Both the position numbers and the translations under genes were made by a program. From positions 57,982-121,981 of the forward strand of contig CAJTXL010000005.1 in NCBI GenBank assembly GCA_910583525.1: a stretch of 64,000 nt of DNA, given 5' to 3'. Shown here in pieces: positions 44,484 through 53,670 of the stretch (position 1 is the stretch's first letter; every line of letters starts with the position of its first letter). Source of the stretch: an uncultured Muribaculaceae bacterium (GTDB lineage: Bacteria; Bacteroidota; Bacteroidia; Bacteroidales; Muribaculaceae). A model generated the notes under the pieces. That model worked only from the letters and a program-made list of their open reading frames with translations. It searched no databases and was not told the DNA's origin.

Positions 44484-45347
44484 TTACTCGTTTAGACGGA
44501 ATACGCGCACCCCGAGCCATTGGCGGTTGCGCTTTACGAAAGCGGCCATGGGTTGGGCGCTGATTTCGACTTTTCCGTTTGTCATTGATGCGTGAAGTAT
44601 ATGCGGCTCGGATGTCGACGTGTCTTTTACGACGATGCCCATATGTGTGACATCCAAATCTTTAAGATTGGATACGAATCCCACCACATCGCCGTCGTGA
44701 AACGCTTCTTTGACGGCTTTGTTTCCGAGGTCTATGGTCTTTATATACGGAAAACGGTGCTGGCGGTAGCCCCCTTCGATGCTTCGGATACGGGCAAAAT
44801 CGGCAGAATCGGCAAGTGCCGGATAAGCATTACGGTGTGTGCTCATAAAATCGATTGTCCGAAGAATTTCATTGTGCCTCGGAAAATTACGGGTCACATC
44901 GGAGAAATTTCCACGATGCTGATTATCGACCGCCCAATCGCATACATAATGGAGCCTCGACGGGTATCCGTCGACTTCGCCGCCACGGTAACGGATGCGA
45001 CGGAGATTGTACACAAAGTCGCGCCACGACATGCGGTGTTCTCCGACGGTATATGCGAGAGCCATACATGTCTCTACAAAAGTCATGCAGTCGAGGCTAT
45101 CGAGCCTCACCGTAAGCATTTCGGGCGAAACATCGAGTGTGTGGGCGCCATAAGGCGTGCCGATGAACTGACGGGCGAAGAATGCCACACGGTCTTCGGG
45201 CAGCGCAAATCGCCGTGCGGCTCCGTCGTCAAGCAGACGCGTGAGCCGCAGAGTGTCGGCGGCTTCATCGCCAAAACGCACCTCGGTCTGGGCAAAAGCC
45301 GAAAAGCACGCGAACAAGAGCGAGAATATCAGGATTGTCCGTTTCAT
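44484..45347 (-). CDS. DUF1460 family secreted amidase-like protein
   Basis: 287 residues; signal peptide about 1-19. The NlpC/P60-like core has nucleophile C87 in RLDSLDCMTFVETC, a GTPYGAHTLD line before it, and the His-containing DVTHMGIVVKD strand later. Structures of this family are linked to N-acetylmuramoyl-L-alanine amidase-like cleavage of peptidoglycan fragments. It lies between the Pmp3-like gene and ugd, so a role in cell-wall recycling is likely. Confidence 0.85.
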   Translation of the reverse strand: MKRTILIFSLLFACFSAFAQTEVRFGDEAADTLRLTRLLDDGAARRFALPEDRVAFFARQFIGTPYGAHTLDVSPEMLTVRLDSLDCMTFVETCMALAYTVGEHRMSWRDFVYNLRRIRYRGGEVDGYPSRLHYVCDWAVDNQHRGNFSDVTRNFPRHNEILRTIDFMSTHRNAYPALADSADFARIRSIEGGYRQHRFPYIKTIDLGNKAVKEAFHDGDVVGFVSNLKDLDVTHMGIVVKDTSTSEPHILHASMTNGKVEISAQPMAAFVKRNRQWLGVRVFRLNE

Positions 45348-45351
45348 ATTT

Positions 45352-45504
45352 TTACGAACGAGTACATATAAGTATGGCGCCTATGACACCCGGCACCCAT
45401 GCGCACAGGGTAAGAGCCGTAACGAGTATGATTGAGCCACAGCCCTTGTCAAGGACGGCGAGAGGCGGACATATGAGACACAGGATGGCACGAAGGCACG
45501 ACAT
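45352..45504 (-). CDS. Pmp3/YqaE-type small membrane protein
   Basis: A 50-residue frame. It starts MSCLRAILCLICPPLAVL and continues with DKGCGS, then a second hydrophobic helix LVTALTLCAWVPGVIGAILICT. This two-helix layout with CPPLAVLDKGC is the Pmp3 proteolipid family. Homologues affect membrane potential and stress tolerance. It sits 4 bases upstream of the DUF1460 gene. Confidence 0.8.
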   Translation of the reverse strand: MSCLRAILCLICPPLAVLDKGCGSIILVTALTLCAWVPGVIGAILICTRS

Positions 45505-45558
45505 AAACTAAAATTTTAATGCGAAAATACGAATTCCGGCCGACATACACAAACGGGG

Positions 45559-46473
45559 CTATCGGTGGAAGATGATGCTGTTACGCCCCGACGGACTTAC
45601 CTTGAGGGTGATTTTTGCCGATTCGAGCAGGGGTACATTGTGGTCGACGTGCCCTATCGGGGCGTTGAAAGCGACAGGAAAACTGTAACCGTCAACGGCA
45701 TCGCGCAGCATGGTTTCCATGTCTTCATAATTGGCATCAGGCTTGTAATCGGTGAACTGCCCCACTATCAACCCACGTATCTTGCCGAGCAGACCGCTCA
45801 GGCGGAGCTGGTAGAAAATCCGTTCGATTTTGTATATCGGTTCGGCGATGTCTTCGACAAACAGGATTGTGTCGGGTTCGAGGATGTCGTAAGGCGTATT
45901 GATAAGCTCGGCAAGTACGGCAAGGTTTCCTCCGCGTAACGTGCCTGTGGCTATGCCCTGTCGGTCGTACGGATGGCTGTCGAAGATGTGGACGGGACGT
46001 TCGCCACGCAATATGCCGAACAACGCCGCATTGTCGGGGTCGTCGGCACCCTCTTTGATATGTGCGCACATCGAGGCATGCACGCTCGCGATGCCTTTGC
46101 TCGCCATGACGGCATGCAATGCAGAAATGTCGGAGAAACCCACCACCCATTTCGGGTCGTCGGCCAAAGGCAGTTTCGACAGCCTGTCCATAATGTGCAC
46201 AACGCCATAACCGCCGCGAGAACAAATGATTGCCCGAACTTCGGGGTCGTCAAAAGCCGCCGCCAAATCGGAGAAGCGTTCGTCGGGAGTGCCGCTGTAA
46301 TTGCCGTATACGCCAAGAGCATGCGGCATTACCTCAACACGCCATCCCTGCGCACGTAGCACTTCGACAGCCGATTCGACTATTTCAGGGTCGATTTTAC
46401 CGGCCGGTGAGCAAATTGCTATTTTATCGCCGTCTTTAAGCGGTCGGGGAAACTTTATGTTGTCTTTTTCCAT
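45559..46473 (-). CDS. LD-carboxypeptidase (S66)
   Basis: 304 residues. Catalytic Ser S85 in IICSRGGYG, a Glu in the ILFVEDIAEPIYKIERIF helix and His in PIGHVDHN complete the S66 triad. It trims the terminal D-Ala of peptidoglycan tetrapeptides in the cytoplasm, so it recycles cell wall. The start overlaps the porX stop (TAATG), which puts it on the porX transcript. Confidence 0.92.
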   Translation of the reverse strand: MEKDNIKFPRPLKDGDKIAICSPAGKIDPEIVESAVEVLRAQGWRVEVMPHALGVYGNYSGTPDERFSDLAAAFDDPEVRAIICSRGGYGVVHIMDRLSKLPLADDPKWVVGFSDISALHAVMASKGIASVHASMCAHIKEGADDPDNAALFGILRGERPVHIFDSHPYDRQGIATGTLRGGNLAVLAELINTPYDILEPDTILFVEDIAEPIYKIERIFYQLRLSGLLGKIRGLIVGQFTDYKPDANYEDMETMLRDAVDGYSFPVAFNAPIGHVDHNVPLLESAKITLKVSPSGRNSIIFHR

Positions 46474-48026
46474 TATACTTTAGGTGACAGGGTTATAAGA
46501 GGCACGAGCATCTCTTCGAGCGATATGCCTCCGTGCTGAAAAGTGCCCGAATAGTACTGCACGTAGTAATTGTAGTTGTTGGGATAGGCGAAGAAATCGT
46601 CGCGTGCGGCAAAAATGTATGTCGTAGAGACGTTGGGCGAAGGGAGCCCGTAGCGTGCCGGCGACTTTATTTCATATACTTGCTTGGGGTTGTATGCCAG
46701 GTTCTTGCCGAGCTTATAGCGCAGGTTGGTGTTGGTGTTTTTGTCACCCACCACCTTTATTGGATTGCCGACCTTGATTGTTCCGTGGTCGGTTGTGAGG
46801 ACTATTTTATATCCTTTCTCGGCAATACGCCTGAAAATGTCCAAAACCGACGAGTGCCTGAACCAGGACTCTGTGAGCGAACGGTATGCGGCATTTGTTG
46901 ATGCCAGCTCCCTTATCATCTTCGATTCGGTTCGGGCATGCGAAAGCATGTCGATAAAGTTGAAAATGATTACATTAAGGTTGTTGCCCTCAATATTGGA
47001 AAATTCGCGGAGCAGTTTTTCACCGGCGGTGTTGTCGTTGATTTTGCTGTATGAGAATTTGTAGTTTTTGCGATAACGTTCAAGCTGTGTGGCAATCAGC
47101 GGCGACTCGTTGATGTTCTTTCCCTCTTCGGAGTCTTCATCTACCCAAAGGTCGGGAAACATCCTCTCAATCTGTAGCGGCATCAGACCCGAAAAGATGG
47201 CATTACGGGCATATTGGGTCGCCGTCGGCAGGATTGTGGTGTATAGCTCTTCGCTGAAATTGAAATAGTCGGCGAGCAACGGCTTGATGGTGCGCCATTG
47301 GTCGAGCCTGAAATTATCAATCAGGACAAAAAAGACCTTTTCGCCATTGTCGAGCAATGGAAAAACCTTTTTCGGAAATATCTGCGGACTCATCAATGGG
47401 CGGTTCTCGTTTTCAGGGTCGAGCCAATCTTCGTATCTGCGACGCACCCATTTGTAGAACTCCGAGTTCGCCTCTTTTTTCTGCATTTCGAGCAGTTCAC
47501 CCATGTTGGTGGCGGCCTCTGCAAGTTCCATTTCGCGGAAAACGAGCCGGCCGTAGAGGTCGTACCAGTCATCAATCGTGTCGGCGGTATTTATCAGCGA
47601 ACCCAGCTCACCGAACTCCTGACGGTAGTCGCCACTGACTTTCTCCGACACAAGGCGCTCGGAATGCAGATGCTTCTTTATGGCAATAAGTATCTGGTTG
47701 GGGTTTACGGGCTTGATGAGATAGTCGGCTATTTTGCTTCCGACGGCCTGGTCCATTATATTCTCTTCTTCGCTCTTGGTTATCATGATAACCGGTGTCT
47801 GAGGCTGCCTCTGTTTGATAAGGGCAAGCGTTTCCAGCCCTGTGAGCCCCGGCATGTTTTCGTCGAGTATTATAAGGTCGAAGGGTTCGGCCATAGCCAT
47901 GTCGAGAGCGTCGCGACCGTTGTTGGCAGTGACTACATCGTAGCCCCGGTTGCGGAGAAAGAGTATATGCGGTTTCAAGAGGTCGATTTCGTCGTCGGCC
48001 CAAAGTATTCGTTGTTGACTTGTCAT
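46473..48026 (-). CDS. porX: type IX secretion response regulator PorX
   Basis: 517 residues. A receiver domain (1-~120): ILWADDEIDLL, phospho-acceptor D55 in LIILDENMPG and Lys in YLIKPVNPNQ. The C-terminal ~390 residues are a PglZ/alkaline-phosphatase-like domain with VFFVLIDNFRLDQW and VLTTDHGTIKVG, the metal-binding stretches. PorX controls T9SS genes with the kinase PorY and an ECF sigma factor. The sigma gene lies just upstream. In this window several secreted enzymes carry matching sorting tails. Confidence 0.93.
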   Translation of the reverse strand: MTSQQRILWADDEIDLLKPHILFLRNRGYDVVTANNGRDALDMAMAEPFDLIILDENMPGLTGLETLALIKQRQPQTPVIMITKSEEENIMDQAVGSKIADYLIKPVNPNQILIAIKKHLHSERLVSEKVSGDYRQEFGELGSLINTADTIDDWYDLYGRLVFREMELAEAATNMGELLEMQKKEANSEFYKWVRRRYEDWLDPENENRPLMSPQIFPKKVFPLLDNGEKVFFVLIDNFRLDQWRTIKPLLADYFNFSEELYTTILPTATQYARNAIFSGLMPLQIERMFPDLWVDEDSEEGKNINESPLIATQLERYRKNYKFSYSKINDNTAGEKLLREFSNIEGNNLNVIIFNFIDMLSHARTESKMIRELASTNAAYRSLTESWFRHSSVLDIFRRIAEKGYKIVLTTDHGTIKVGNPIKVVGDKNTNTNLRYKLGKNLAYNPKQVYEIKSPARYGLPSPNVSTTYIFAARDDFFAYPNNYNYYVQYYSGTFQHGGISLEEMLVPLITLSPKV

Positions 48027-48064
48027 ACGGCAAAGTTAACGTTTTTTCGGCAACCCCACAAGCG

Positions 48065-48102
48065 AAAAAAACGGGGAATGCCACTGTGTGCGGCACTCCC
48101 CG
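48065..48102 (-). terminator. terminator after the ECF sigma gene
   Basis: Arms 48072-48082 and 48092-48102 (one mismatch) with a 7-base T tract on the minus strand. It separates the sigma gene from porX. Confidence 0.8.
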
Positions 48103-48122
48103 GCATTGTATTCTTTAATTTA

Positions 48123-48629
48123 TCAACGATAATCGCTGAAACGCTCCTGAAGTTTCTTACGGGCGAAGAAGATGCGGCTTTTGACGGTTCCCAAGGGGAG
48201 GTCCATCTTTTCGGCAATTTCATTGTATTTATAGCCTGCAACATGCATCGAGAAAGGAATGCGGTATTCGTCTGCGAACTCGTTGATGGCTGCGGTGATT
48301 TCTTGTGCCCCGTAGGAGTCTTCGGGCGATTCGATGCCCGAATCCTGGCTTAGGTTCAGGTGGTAAAGGTTATCGGTAGTGTCGACGATGGTAGCCGAAC
48401 GCACTCCACGGCGGTAGTTGTTGATGAAGATGTTGCGCATGATGGTGAACACCCAACCTTTGAAGTTGGTACCTTCTGCATACTTTTCTTGATTGTCAAG
48501 AGCTTTCAAAGTGGTGTCCTGCAACAAATCGTAGGCATCGTCGCGATTGGATGTCAGCATATAGGCGAAGTTGAGCAGGTTTGCCTGAAGACTCATCAGA
48601 TTGCTTTGGAAAGAGTTTGTCGATGCCAT
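48123..48629 (-). CDS. ECF sigma factor, possible SigP homologue
   Basis: 168 residues. Region 2 has YMLTSNRDDAYDLLQDTTLKAL and FKGWVFTIMRNIFINNYRR; region 4 has EIAEKMDLPLGTVKSRIFFARKKLQ (helix-turn-helix for the -35 contact). No anti-sigma gene is adjacent. Its position next to porX fits SigP, which binds PorX in Porphyromonas, but this identity is inferred from context only. Confidence 0.85.
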   Translation of the reverse strand: MASTNSFQSNLMSLQANLLNFAYMLTSNRDDAYDLLQDTTLKALDNQEKYAEGTNFKGWVFTIMRNIFINNYRRGVRSATIVDTTDNLYHLNLSQDSGIESPEDSYGAQEITAAINEFADEYRIPFSMHVAGYKYNEIAEKMDLPLGTVKSRIFFARKKLQERFSDYR

Positions 48630-48693
48630 AATAGTGAAGTATTTAGTGTTAGTTTTTTTCTGTTTGTGATGTCTTTGTTTTTGTTCGACGTCT

Positions 48694-48723
48694 CAAAATT
48701 ACAGGCATTTTCAGCGAATGCAA
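48694..48723 (-). promoter_or_regulatory. promoter of the ECF sigma gene
   Basis: TAATTTTG on the minus strand (48694-48701) with TTG 19 bases upstream (48721-48723). Confidence 0.65.
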
Positions 48724-48816
48724 GAATTTTAATGCAAATAAACGTTAAAGAGAAAACCAAAATCCGTTAGCGCCTATACAATATTGTAAATCAATTATTT
48801 ACATTCACATATTTCA

Positions 48817-48860
48817 GTTACACAATTGTTACAACTAACCAATTGTAACAATTATGTAAC
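48817..48860. promoter_or_regulatory. nested dyad, likely operator upstream of ftcD/hut
   Basis: Two 18-base arms (48817-48834 and 48843-48860) are inverted repeats with one mismatch. Each arm contains two GTTACA half-sites 11 bases apart, and the outer and inner pairs share the same centre (48838.5). It lies about 98 bases before the ftcD -7 element. The region between the sigma gene and ftcD (48630-48988) holds no other gene. Confidence 0.65.
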
Positions 48861-48957
48861 CATTTTGCACCTCTTTTATATCCAAAATCTCTATATACAA
48901 GTTTTGCTTTGCGCAGACACAGATATCGGCAATGGCGAGTTGATGGAAAAAATTTAT

Positions 48958-48965
48958 TATTTTTG
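48958..48965 (+). promoter_or_regulatory. promoter of the hut operon
   Basis: TATTTTTG at 48958-48965, 24 bases before the ftcD ATG. The -33 element is weak, as may fit a regulated promoter. Confidence 0.6.
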
Positions 48966-48988
48966 TAAACAATACCACAAAAACACCA

Positions 48989-50689
48989 ATGGAAAGAAGA
49001 ATAATCGAATGCGTGCCCAACTTCAGCGAAGGCCGCGACATGGAGATAATTAAAAGCATAACAGACTCTATAGAAGCTGTTGAAGGCGTCAAACTGCTCG
49101 ACGTAGACCCCGGCGCAGCGACAAACCGCACGGTAGTGACTTTCGTTGGTGAGCCGGAGGCCGTAACCGAAGCGGCTTTCCGCGGCGTGAAGAAAGCGGC
49201 CGAGCTGATAGACATGCGCCAACACCACGGCGCCCATCCGCGCATGGGCGCCACCGACGTACTGCCGCTGATACCGGTTGCCGGCATCACGCTCGAAGAG
49301 TGCGCCGAACTTGCCCGTAAGCTAGCCGAACGGATTTCGACAGAACTGACTATTCCGACCTACTGCTACGAAGCGGCGGCATTCACGCCTGAGCGCAAGA
49401 ACCTCGCCGTATGCCGTTCAGGCGAATATGAAGCGTTGCCCGAAAAGATGGCCCACCAAGGCAAAGCCCCCGACTTCGGCGACCGCCCCTTTGATGATGA
49501 GGCGGCAAAGACCGGCGCAACAGCCGTAGGCGCACGCGATTTCCTTATCGCCGTAAATTTCAACCTCAACACCACATCGACGCGCCGTGCCAATGCCATA
49601 GCATTCGACGTGCGCGAAAAAGGACGTCCGGCACGAGAAGGCGGCAAGCTCACAGGCAAACCGCTCACCGACGAAAACGGCAAACCCGTAATGGTGCCCG
49701 GCACTCTCAAAGGGACAAAGGCTATAGGATGGTATATCGACGAGTATGGCATCGCCCAAGTTTCAATGAATATCACAGACACCACAGCCACGCCTCTGCA
49801 CATAGCATTCGAAGAAGTGAGCCGGGCTGCCCGTGAGCGCGGCATACGCGTTACTGGCACCGAAATCGTCGGACTTGTGCCAAAGAAAGCCATCATCGAG
49901 GCCGGCAAATATTTCTTGCGGAAGCAACAGCGCTCTCTCGGCATACCCGAGCGTGAAATAATAAAAATAGCGGTCAAGTCGATGGGTCTCGACGAACTGA
50001 AGCCTTTCGTGCCCGAAGAAAAAATCATAGAATATATGGTTGCCGACAAAGACGCCAAGAGGCTCGTCGACCTGAGCTGCCGCGCCTTTGCCGAAGAGAC
50101 AGCCGCAGAATCGCCTGCACCCGGAGGAGGCTCAATATCGGCATACATGGGCGCATTGGCCGCCGCACTCGGCACTATGGTGGCAAACCTGTCGGCACAC
50201 AAGGCCGGATGGGACGAGCGCTGGGAAGAGTTCTCCAATATAGCCGAACACGGACAAGCCATCATGGAGCAGCTTCTGCACCTCGTCGACAAGGACACCG
50301 ACGCGTTCAACCGCATAATGGCAGTGTTCGGCATGCCAAAAGGTACTGAGGCCGAAAAGGCCGCTCGTGCCGAAGCCCTCGAAGCGGCAACACTTTACGC
50401 CTGCGAAGTTCCTCTCGAAACGATGGAAACGGCATGCTCGGTCTTCGGAGTGCTCCACGATGTCGCATCGAAAGGACTAAAAGCTTCGGCAAGCGACGCC
50501 GGCGTGGGTGCTTTGGCAGCCCGTGCCGCAGTGCGAGGCGCCGGACTTAACGTGCGCATCAACGCCGCCGAGCTTAAAGACCGCGACGCCGCGGCATCCC
50601 TGATAGCCAAGGCAGAGAAACTCGAAGCCGACGCGGAGCAGGCCGAAAATGAAATACTGAAAATAGTAGAAAGCAATATCGCATCATAA
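48989..50689 (+). CDS. ftcD: bifunctional glutamate formimidoyltransferase/cyclodeaminase
   Basis: 566 residues. Formiminotransferase domains (1-~325): IIECVPNFSEGRD, NRTVVTFVGEP, DMRQHHGAHPRMGATDVLPL (catalytic His/Asp region) and LNTTSTRRANAIA. C-terminal cyclodeaminase domain (~340-566) with PAPGGGSISAYMGALAAALGTMV. It moves the formimino group of N-formiminoglutamate to tetrahydrofolate and converts it to methenyl-THF, the last step of histidine use. It is first in the operon. Confidence 0.94.
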   Translation: MERRIIECVPNFSEGRDMEIIKSITDSIEAVEGVKLLDVDPGAATNRTVVTFVGEPEAVTEAAFRGVKKAAELIDMRQHHGAHPRMGATDVLPLIPVAGITLEECAELARKLAERISTELTIPTYCYEAAAFTPERKNLAVCRSGEYEALPEKMAHQGKAPDFGDRPFDDEAAKTGATAVGARDFLIAVNFNLNTTSTRRANAIAFDVREKGRPAREGGKLTGKPLTDENGKPVMVPGTLKGTKAIGWYIDEYGIAQVSMNITDTTATPLHIAFEEVSRAARERGIRVTGTEIVGLVPKKAIIEAGKYFLRKQQRSLGIPEREIIKIAVKSMGLDELKPFVPEEKIIEYMVADKDAKRLVDLSCRAFAEETAAESPAPGGGSISAYMGALAAALGTMVANLSAHKAGWDERWEEFSNIAEHGQAIMEQLLHLVDKDTDAFNRIMAVFGMPKGTEAEKAARAEALEAATLYACEVPLETMETACSVFGVLHDVASKGLKASASDAGVGALAARAAVRGAGLNVRINAAELKDRDAAASLIAKAEKLEADAEQAENEILKIVESNIAS

Positions 50690-51621
50690 TGGCATCAAGC
50701 ACCAATAACTGGCTCAAAAAAATCTTCTCGGTAGGTTCGATAAATCTTTTCATAGCGATAGTCGGACTATTCGTGGCCTACAAGACGTTGATGGTAGATG
50801 CCGGCGGAGAACTTAAAATAAGCTATCCAAGCGGCGTGCCGGAAAACGGCATATTTGAAATCGACAGATTTACCGCCGAGGGCATTGACGGCAAACTGCC
50901 CCAATTCTCCAACCCGTCGAAATATGTCCTCAAAGATTTTTATCTGAGCTACACATTCTACGGCAATGGTATAAAGGTGGAGCCAAGCGGCTACTTCGAG
51001 GTAATCCGTTCGCGCGACAAGACCACCCTCACCTACCGCCCCGAAAAACTCGCCGCAGGCATGAGCGTTGAAGAACCGCTTATCGAACTTGACTATACCG
51101 GCTCCGGCGACCTGTCGGTAGACATCGACGCATCATTCAACGGCGGAGACGAGCCTTTCAAAAAAAGTTTCACGTTTAAACTTGCCGACCGTAAAGTTTC
51201 GGGCACGACGACCAAGCCGATAAGCACGAGACCCTCATCGCCTGCCGCCGAAGAAACAGGCAAGACAGTTACCAAAGTTACCGACAACGGTAAGGAAACG
51301 GTCATAATGAAGAGCGGCGACAAAAAGTCGACGAGCCAATGGCTTATCGTAGGCATATTAGTCCTTATCCTCGTGCTCGCGTTCATGTCGAGCATAAGCG
51401 TGGGCGCGCTTTACGAAAGCACAAAAGAAATAATACGCCGCAAAATCAATTTCAGTGCCAATATACGCACCGTTTACAGCCAACAATTCTACGACAGGCC
51501 GACGCGTTCGCTCAACAGCCGCCAAAGGCTGTGGGTGAACTTCAACTGGTGGCTCGCCTGGTTCATCATAGCTTTGGCTGTGCTGCTTGCCGGTTTCATC
51601 ATTTGGCTTTTTATACATTGA
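50689..51621 (+). CDS. membrane protein of unknown function inside the hut operon
   Basis: 310 residues. Membrane helices at about 15-33 (SINLFIAIVGLFVAYKT), 218-238 (LIVGILVLILVLAFMSSISVG) and 288-309 near the C-terminus. Between the first two lies a ~180-residue beta-rich domain, probably periplasmic or extracytoplasmic. The start codon overlaps the ftcD stop (TAATG). I do not recognise a family. The place between ftcD and hutU is odd for a histidine-degradation operon. Confidence 0.7.
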   Translation: MASSTNNWLKKIFSVGSINLFIAIVGLFVAYKTLMVDAGGELKISYPSGVPENGIFEIDRFTAEGIDGKLPQFSNPSKYVLKDFYLSYTFYGNGIKVEPSGYFEVIRSRDKTTLTYRPEKLAAGMSVEEPLIELDYTGSGDLSVDIDASFNGGDEPFKKSFTFKLADRKVSGTTTKPISTRPSSPAAEETGKTVTKVTDNGKETVIMKSGDKKSTSQWLIVGILVLILVLAFMSSISVGALYESTKEIIRRKINFSANIRTVYSQQFYDRPTRSLNSRQRLWVNFNWWLAWFIIALAVLLAGFIIWLFIH

Positions 51622-51648
51622 CAAACAGCTTCTAAAAACATACACACC

Positions 51649-53670
51649 ATGTCTGCCAACGAAGACTTCCGCCGACAAGTGGCTGCCGGCATTCCCGACA
51701 TACTCCCGGAACCGAGACCTTACGACAGTTCGGTAAACCATGCGCCACGGCGCAAAAAAATACTCACTCCCGAACAGGAGCGCCTCGCGCTGAAGAACGC
51801 CCTGCGATACTTTTCCGAAAAACACCATGCCGTTCTCGCGCCGGAGTTCGCCGACGAGCTACGGCGCTACGGGCGCATCTACATGTACCGCTTCCGCCCT
51901 ACATACGACATGCACGCCCGTCCCATCGAGGAATACCCGGCACGGTCGAAGCAGGCGGCGGCCATCATGATGATGATACAGAACAATCTCGACAAGGCCG
52001 TCGCACAGCATCCGCATGAACTTATAACCTACGGCGGCAACGGCGCGGTTTTCCAAAACTGGGCGCAATATCTGCTGACGATGCAGTATCTCAGCCAAAT
52101 GACCGACGAGCAGACGCTCGTAATGTATTCGGGCCATCCGCTCGGACTTTTCCCTTCGCACAAGGGAGCTCCGCGCGTTGTTGTGACAAACGGCATGGTG
52201 ATACCCAACTACTCCAAGCCTGACGACTGGGAACGGATGAATGCCTTGGGCGTGAGCCAATACGGGCAGATGACGGCCGGCTCATATATGTATATAGGGC
52301 CGCAGGGCATAGTGCACGGCACAACCATAACGGTGCTGAATGCCGGGCGCAAGCATCTGCGCCCCGGCCAAAAAGACCTCGGCGGCATGCTGTTCGTGAC
52401 GGCAGGCCTCGGCGGAATGTCTGGCGCACAGCCCAAAGCCGGCAATATCGCCGGTGTCGTTACTATCGTAGCCGAAATAAACCCGAAGGCGGTCGAGACG
52501 CGCCGCGCCCAGAGCTGGGTCGATGAAGTATACACGTCGCTCGACGAACTGCTCGACCGCGCACGCAAGGCACGTGCCGAAAAAGAGGCCGTGTCGCTCG
52601 CATATCTCGGCAATGTCGTTGACCTGTGGGAACGGCTTGCCGAAGAAGACATCGACGTCGAGCTCGGCTCAGACCAGACTTCACTGCACAACCCGTGGGC
52701 CGGCGGATATTATCCTGTCGGATTGAGCTTTGAAGAGGCAAAGGCCATGATGGCCGATGACCCTGCGGAGTTCAAACAACGAGTGCAGGCATCACTGCGG
52801 CGCCAGGTGGCAGCCATCAACAAACTGGCGGCTCGCGGCATGTACTTCTTCGACTACGGCAACGCGTTCCTGCTCGAATCGTCGCGTGCCGGCGCCGACG
52901 TGACAGACGCTGACGGCAAATTCCGCTATCCGTCGTACGTGCAGGACATAATGGGACCGTTGTTCTTCGACTACGGTTTCGGGCCGTTCCGCTGGGTGTG
53001 CACCTCGTGCAGCCCCGACGACCTTGCCGCCACCGACCGCATTGCCGCGCAAGTGCTTGAAGACATACGCAAAGACGCACCCGAAGACATCACCGGGCAG
53101 CTCGACGACAACATACATTGGATTAAAGAGGCCGGACACAACCGCCTTGTGGTCGGCTCGCAGGCACGCATACTCTATGCCGATGCCGAAGGACGCACCA
53201 AGATAGCGCTCGCATTCAACGACGCCATAGCCCGTGGCGAGATATCGGCGCCGGTAGTACTCGGGCGCGACCACCACGATGTTTCGGGCACCGACTCGCC
53301 CTACCGCGAGACATCGAACATTTACGACGGCTCGCAGTTCACCGCCGACATGGCCGTGCAGAACGTCATCGGCGATTCATTCCGCGGCGCCACGTGGGTA
53401 TCGCTCCACAACGGCGGCGGCGTAGGCTGGGGCGAAGTCATCAACGGCGGCTTCGGCATGGTAATCGACGGCTCGCCCGAAGCCGAAGCCCGCATACGCT
53501 CGATGCTGCTGTGGGATGTCAACAACGGCATCGCACGCCGCTCATGGGCGCGCAACAAAGGCGCCAACGACGCCATACGGCGCGAGATGGAGCGCACACC
53601 CGGCCTTAAAGTCACCCTACCTAACATTGCATCAGACACCCTCATAGACCATGTCCTCAACCATGAATAA
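51649..53670 (+). CDS. hutU: urocanate hydratase
   Basis: 673 residues, the longer type (most bacterial HutU are ~555) seen in Bacteroidetes and eukaryotes. NAD-binding and active-site motifs include ITYGGNGAVFQNWAQYLL, MSGHPLGLFPS, GLGGMSGAQPKAG and the catalytic Cys region VCTSCSPDD. Adds water to urocanate to form imidazolone-propionate. It begins 27 bases after the membrane-protein gene. Confidence 0.95.
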   Translation: MSANEDFRRQVAAGIPDILPEPRPYDSSVNHAPRRKKILTPEQERLALKNALRYFSEKHHAVLAPEFADELRRYGRIYMYRFRPTYDMHARPIEEYPARSKQAAAIMMMIQNNLDKAVAQHPHELITYGGNGAVFQNWAQYLLTMQYLSQMTDEQTLVMYSGHPLGLFPSHKGAPRVVVTNGMVIPNYSKPDDWERMNALGVSQYGQMTAGSYMYIGPQGIVHGTTITVLNAGRKHLRPGQKDLGGMLFVTAGLGGMSGAQPKAGNIAGVVTIVAEINPKAVETRRAQSWVDEVYTSLDELLDRARKARAEKEAVSLAYLGNVVDLWERLAEEDIDVELGSDQTSLHNPWAGGYYPVGLSFEEAKAMMADDPAEFKQRVQASLRRQVAAINKLAARGMYFFDYGNAFLLESSRAGADVTDADGKFRYPSYVQDIMGPLFFDYGFGPFRWVCTSCSPDDLAATDRIAAQVLEDIRKDAPEDITGQLDDNIHWIKEAGHNRLVVGSQARILYADAEGRTKIALAFNDAIARGEISAPVVLGRDHHDVSGTDSPYRETSNIYDGSQFTADMAVQNVIGDSFRGATWVSLHNGGGVGWGEVINGGFGMVIDGSPEAEARIRSMLLWDVNNGIARRSWARNKGANDAIRREMERTPGLKVTLPNIASDTLIDHVLNHE

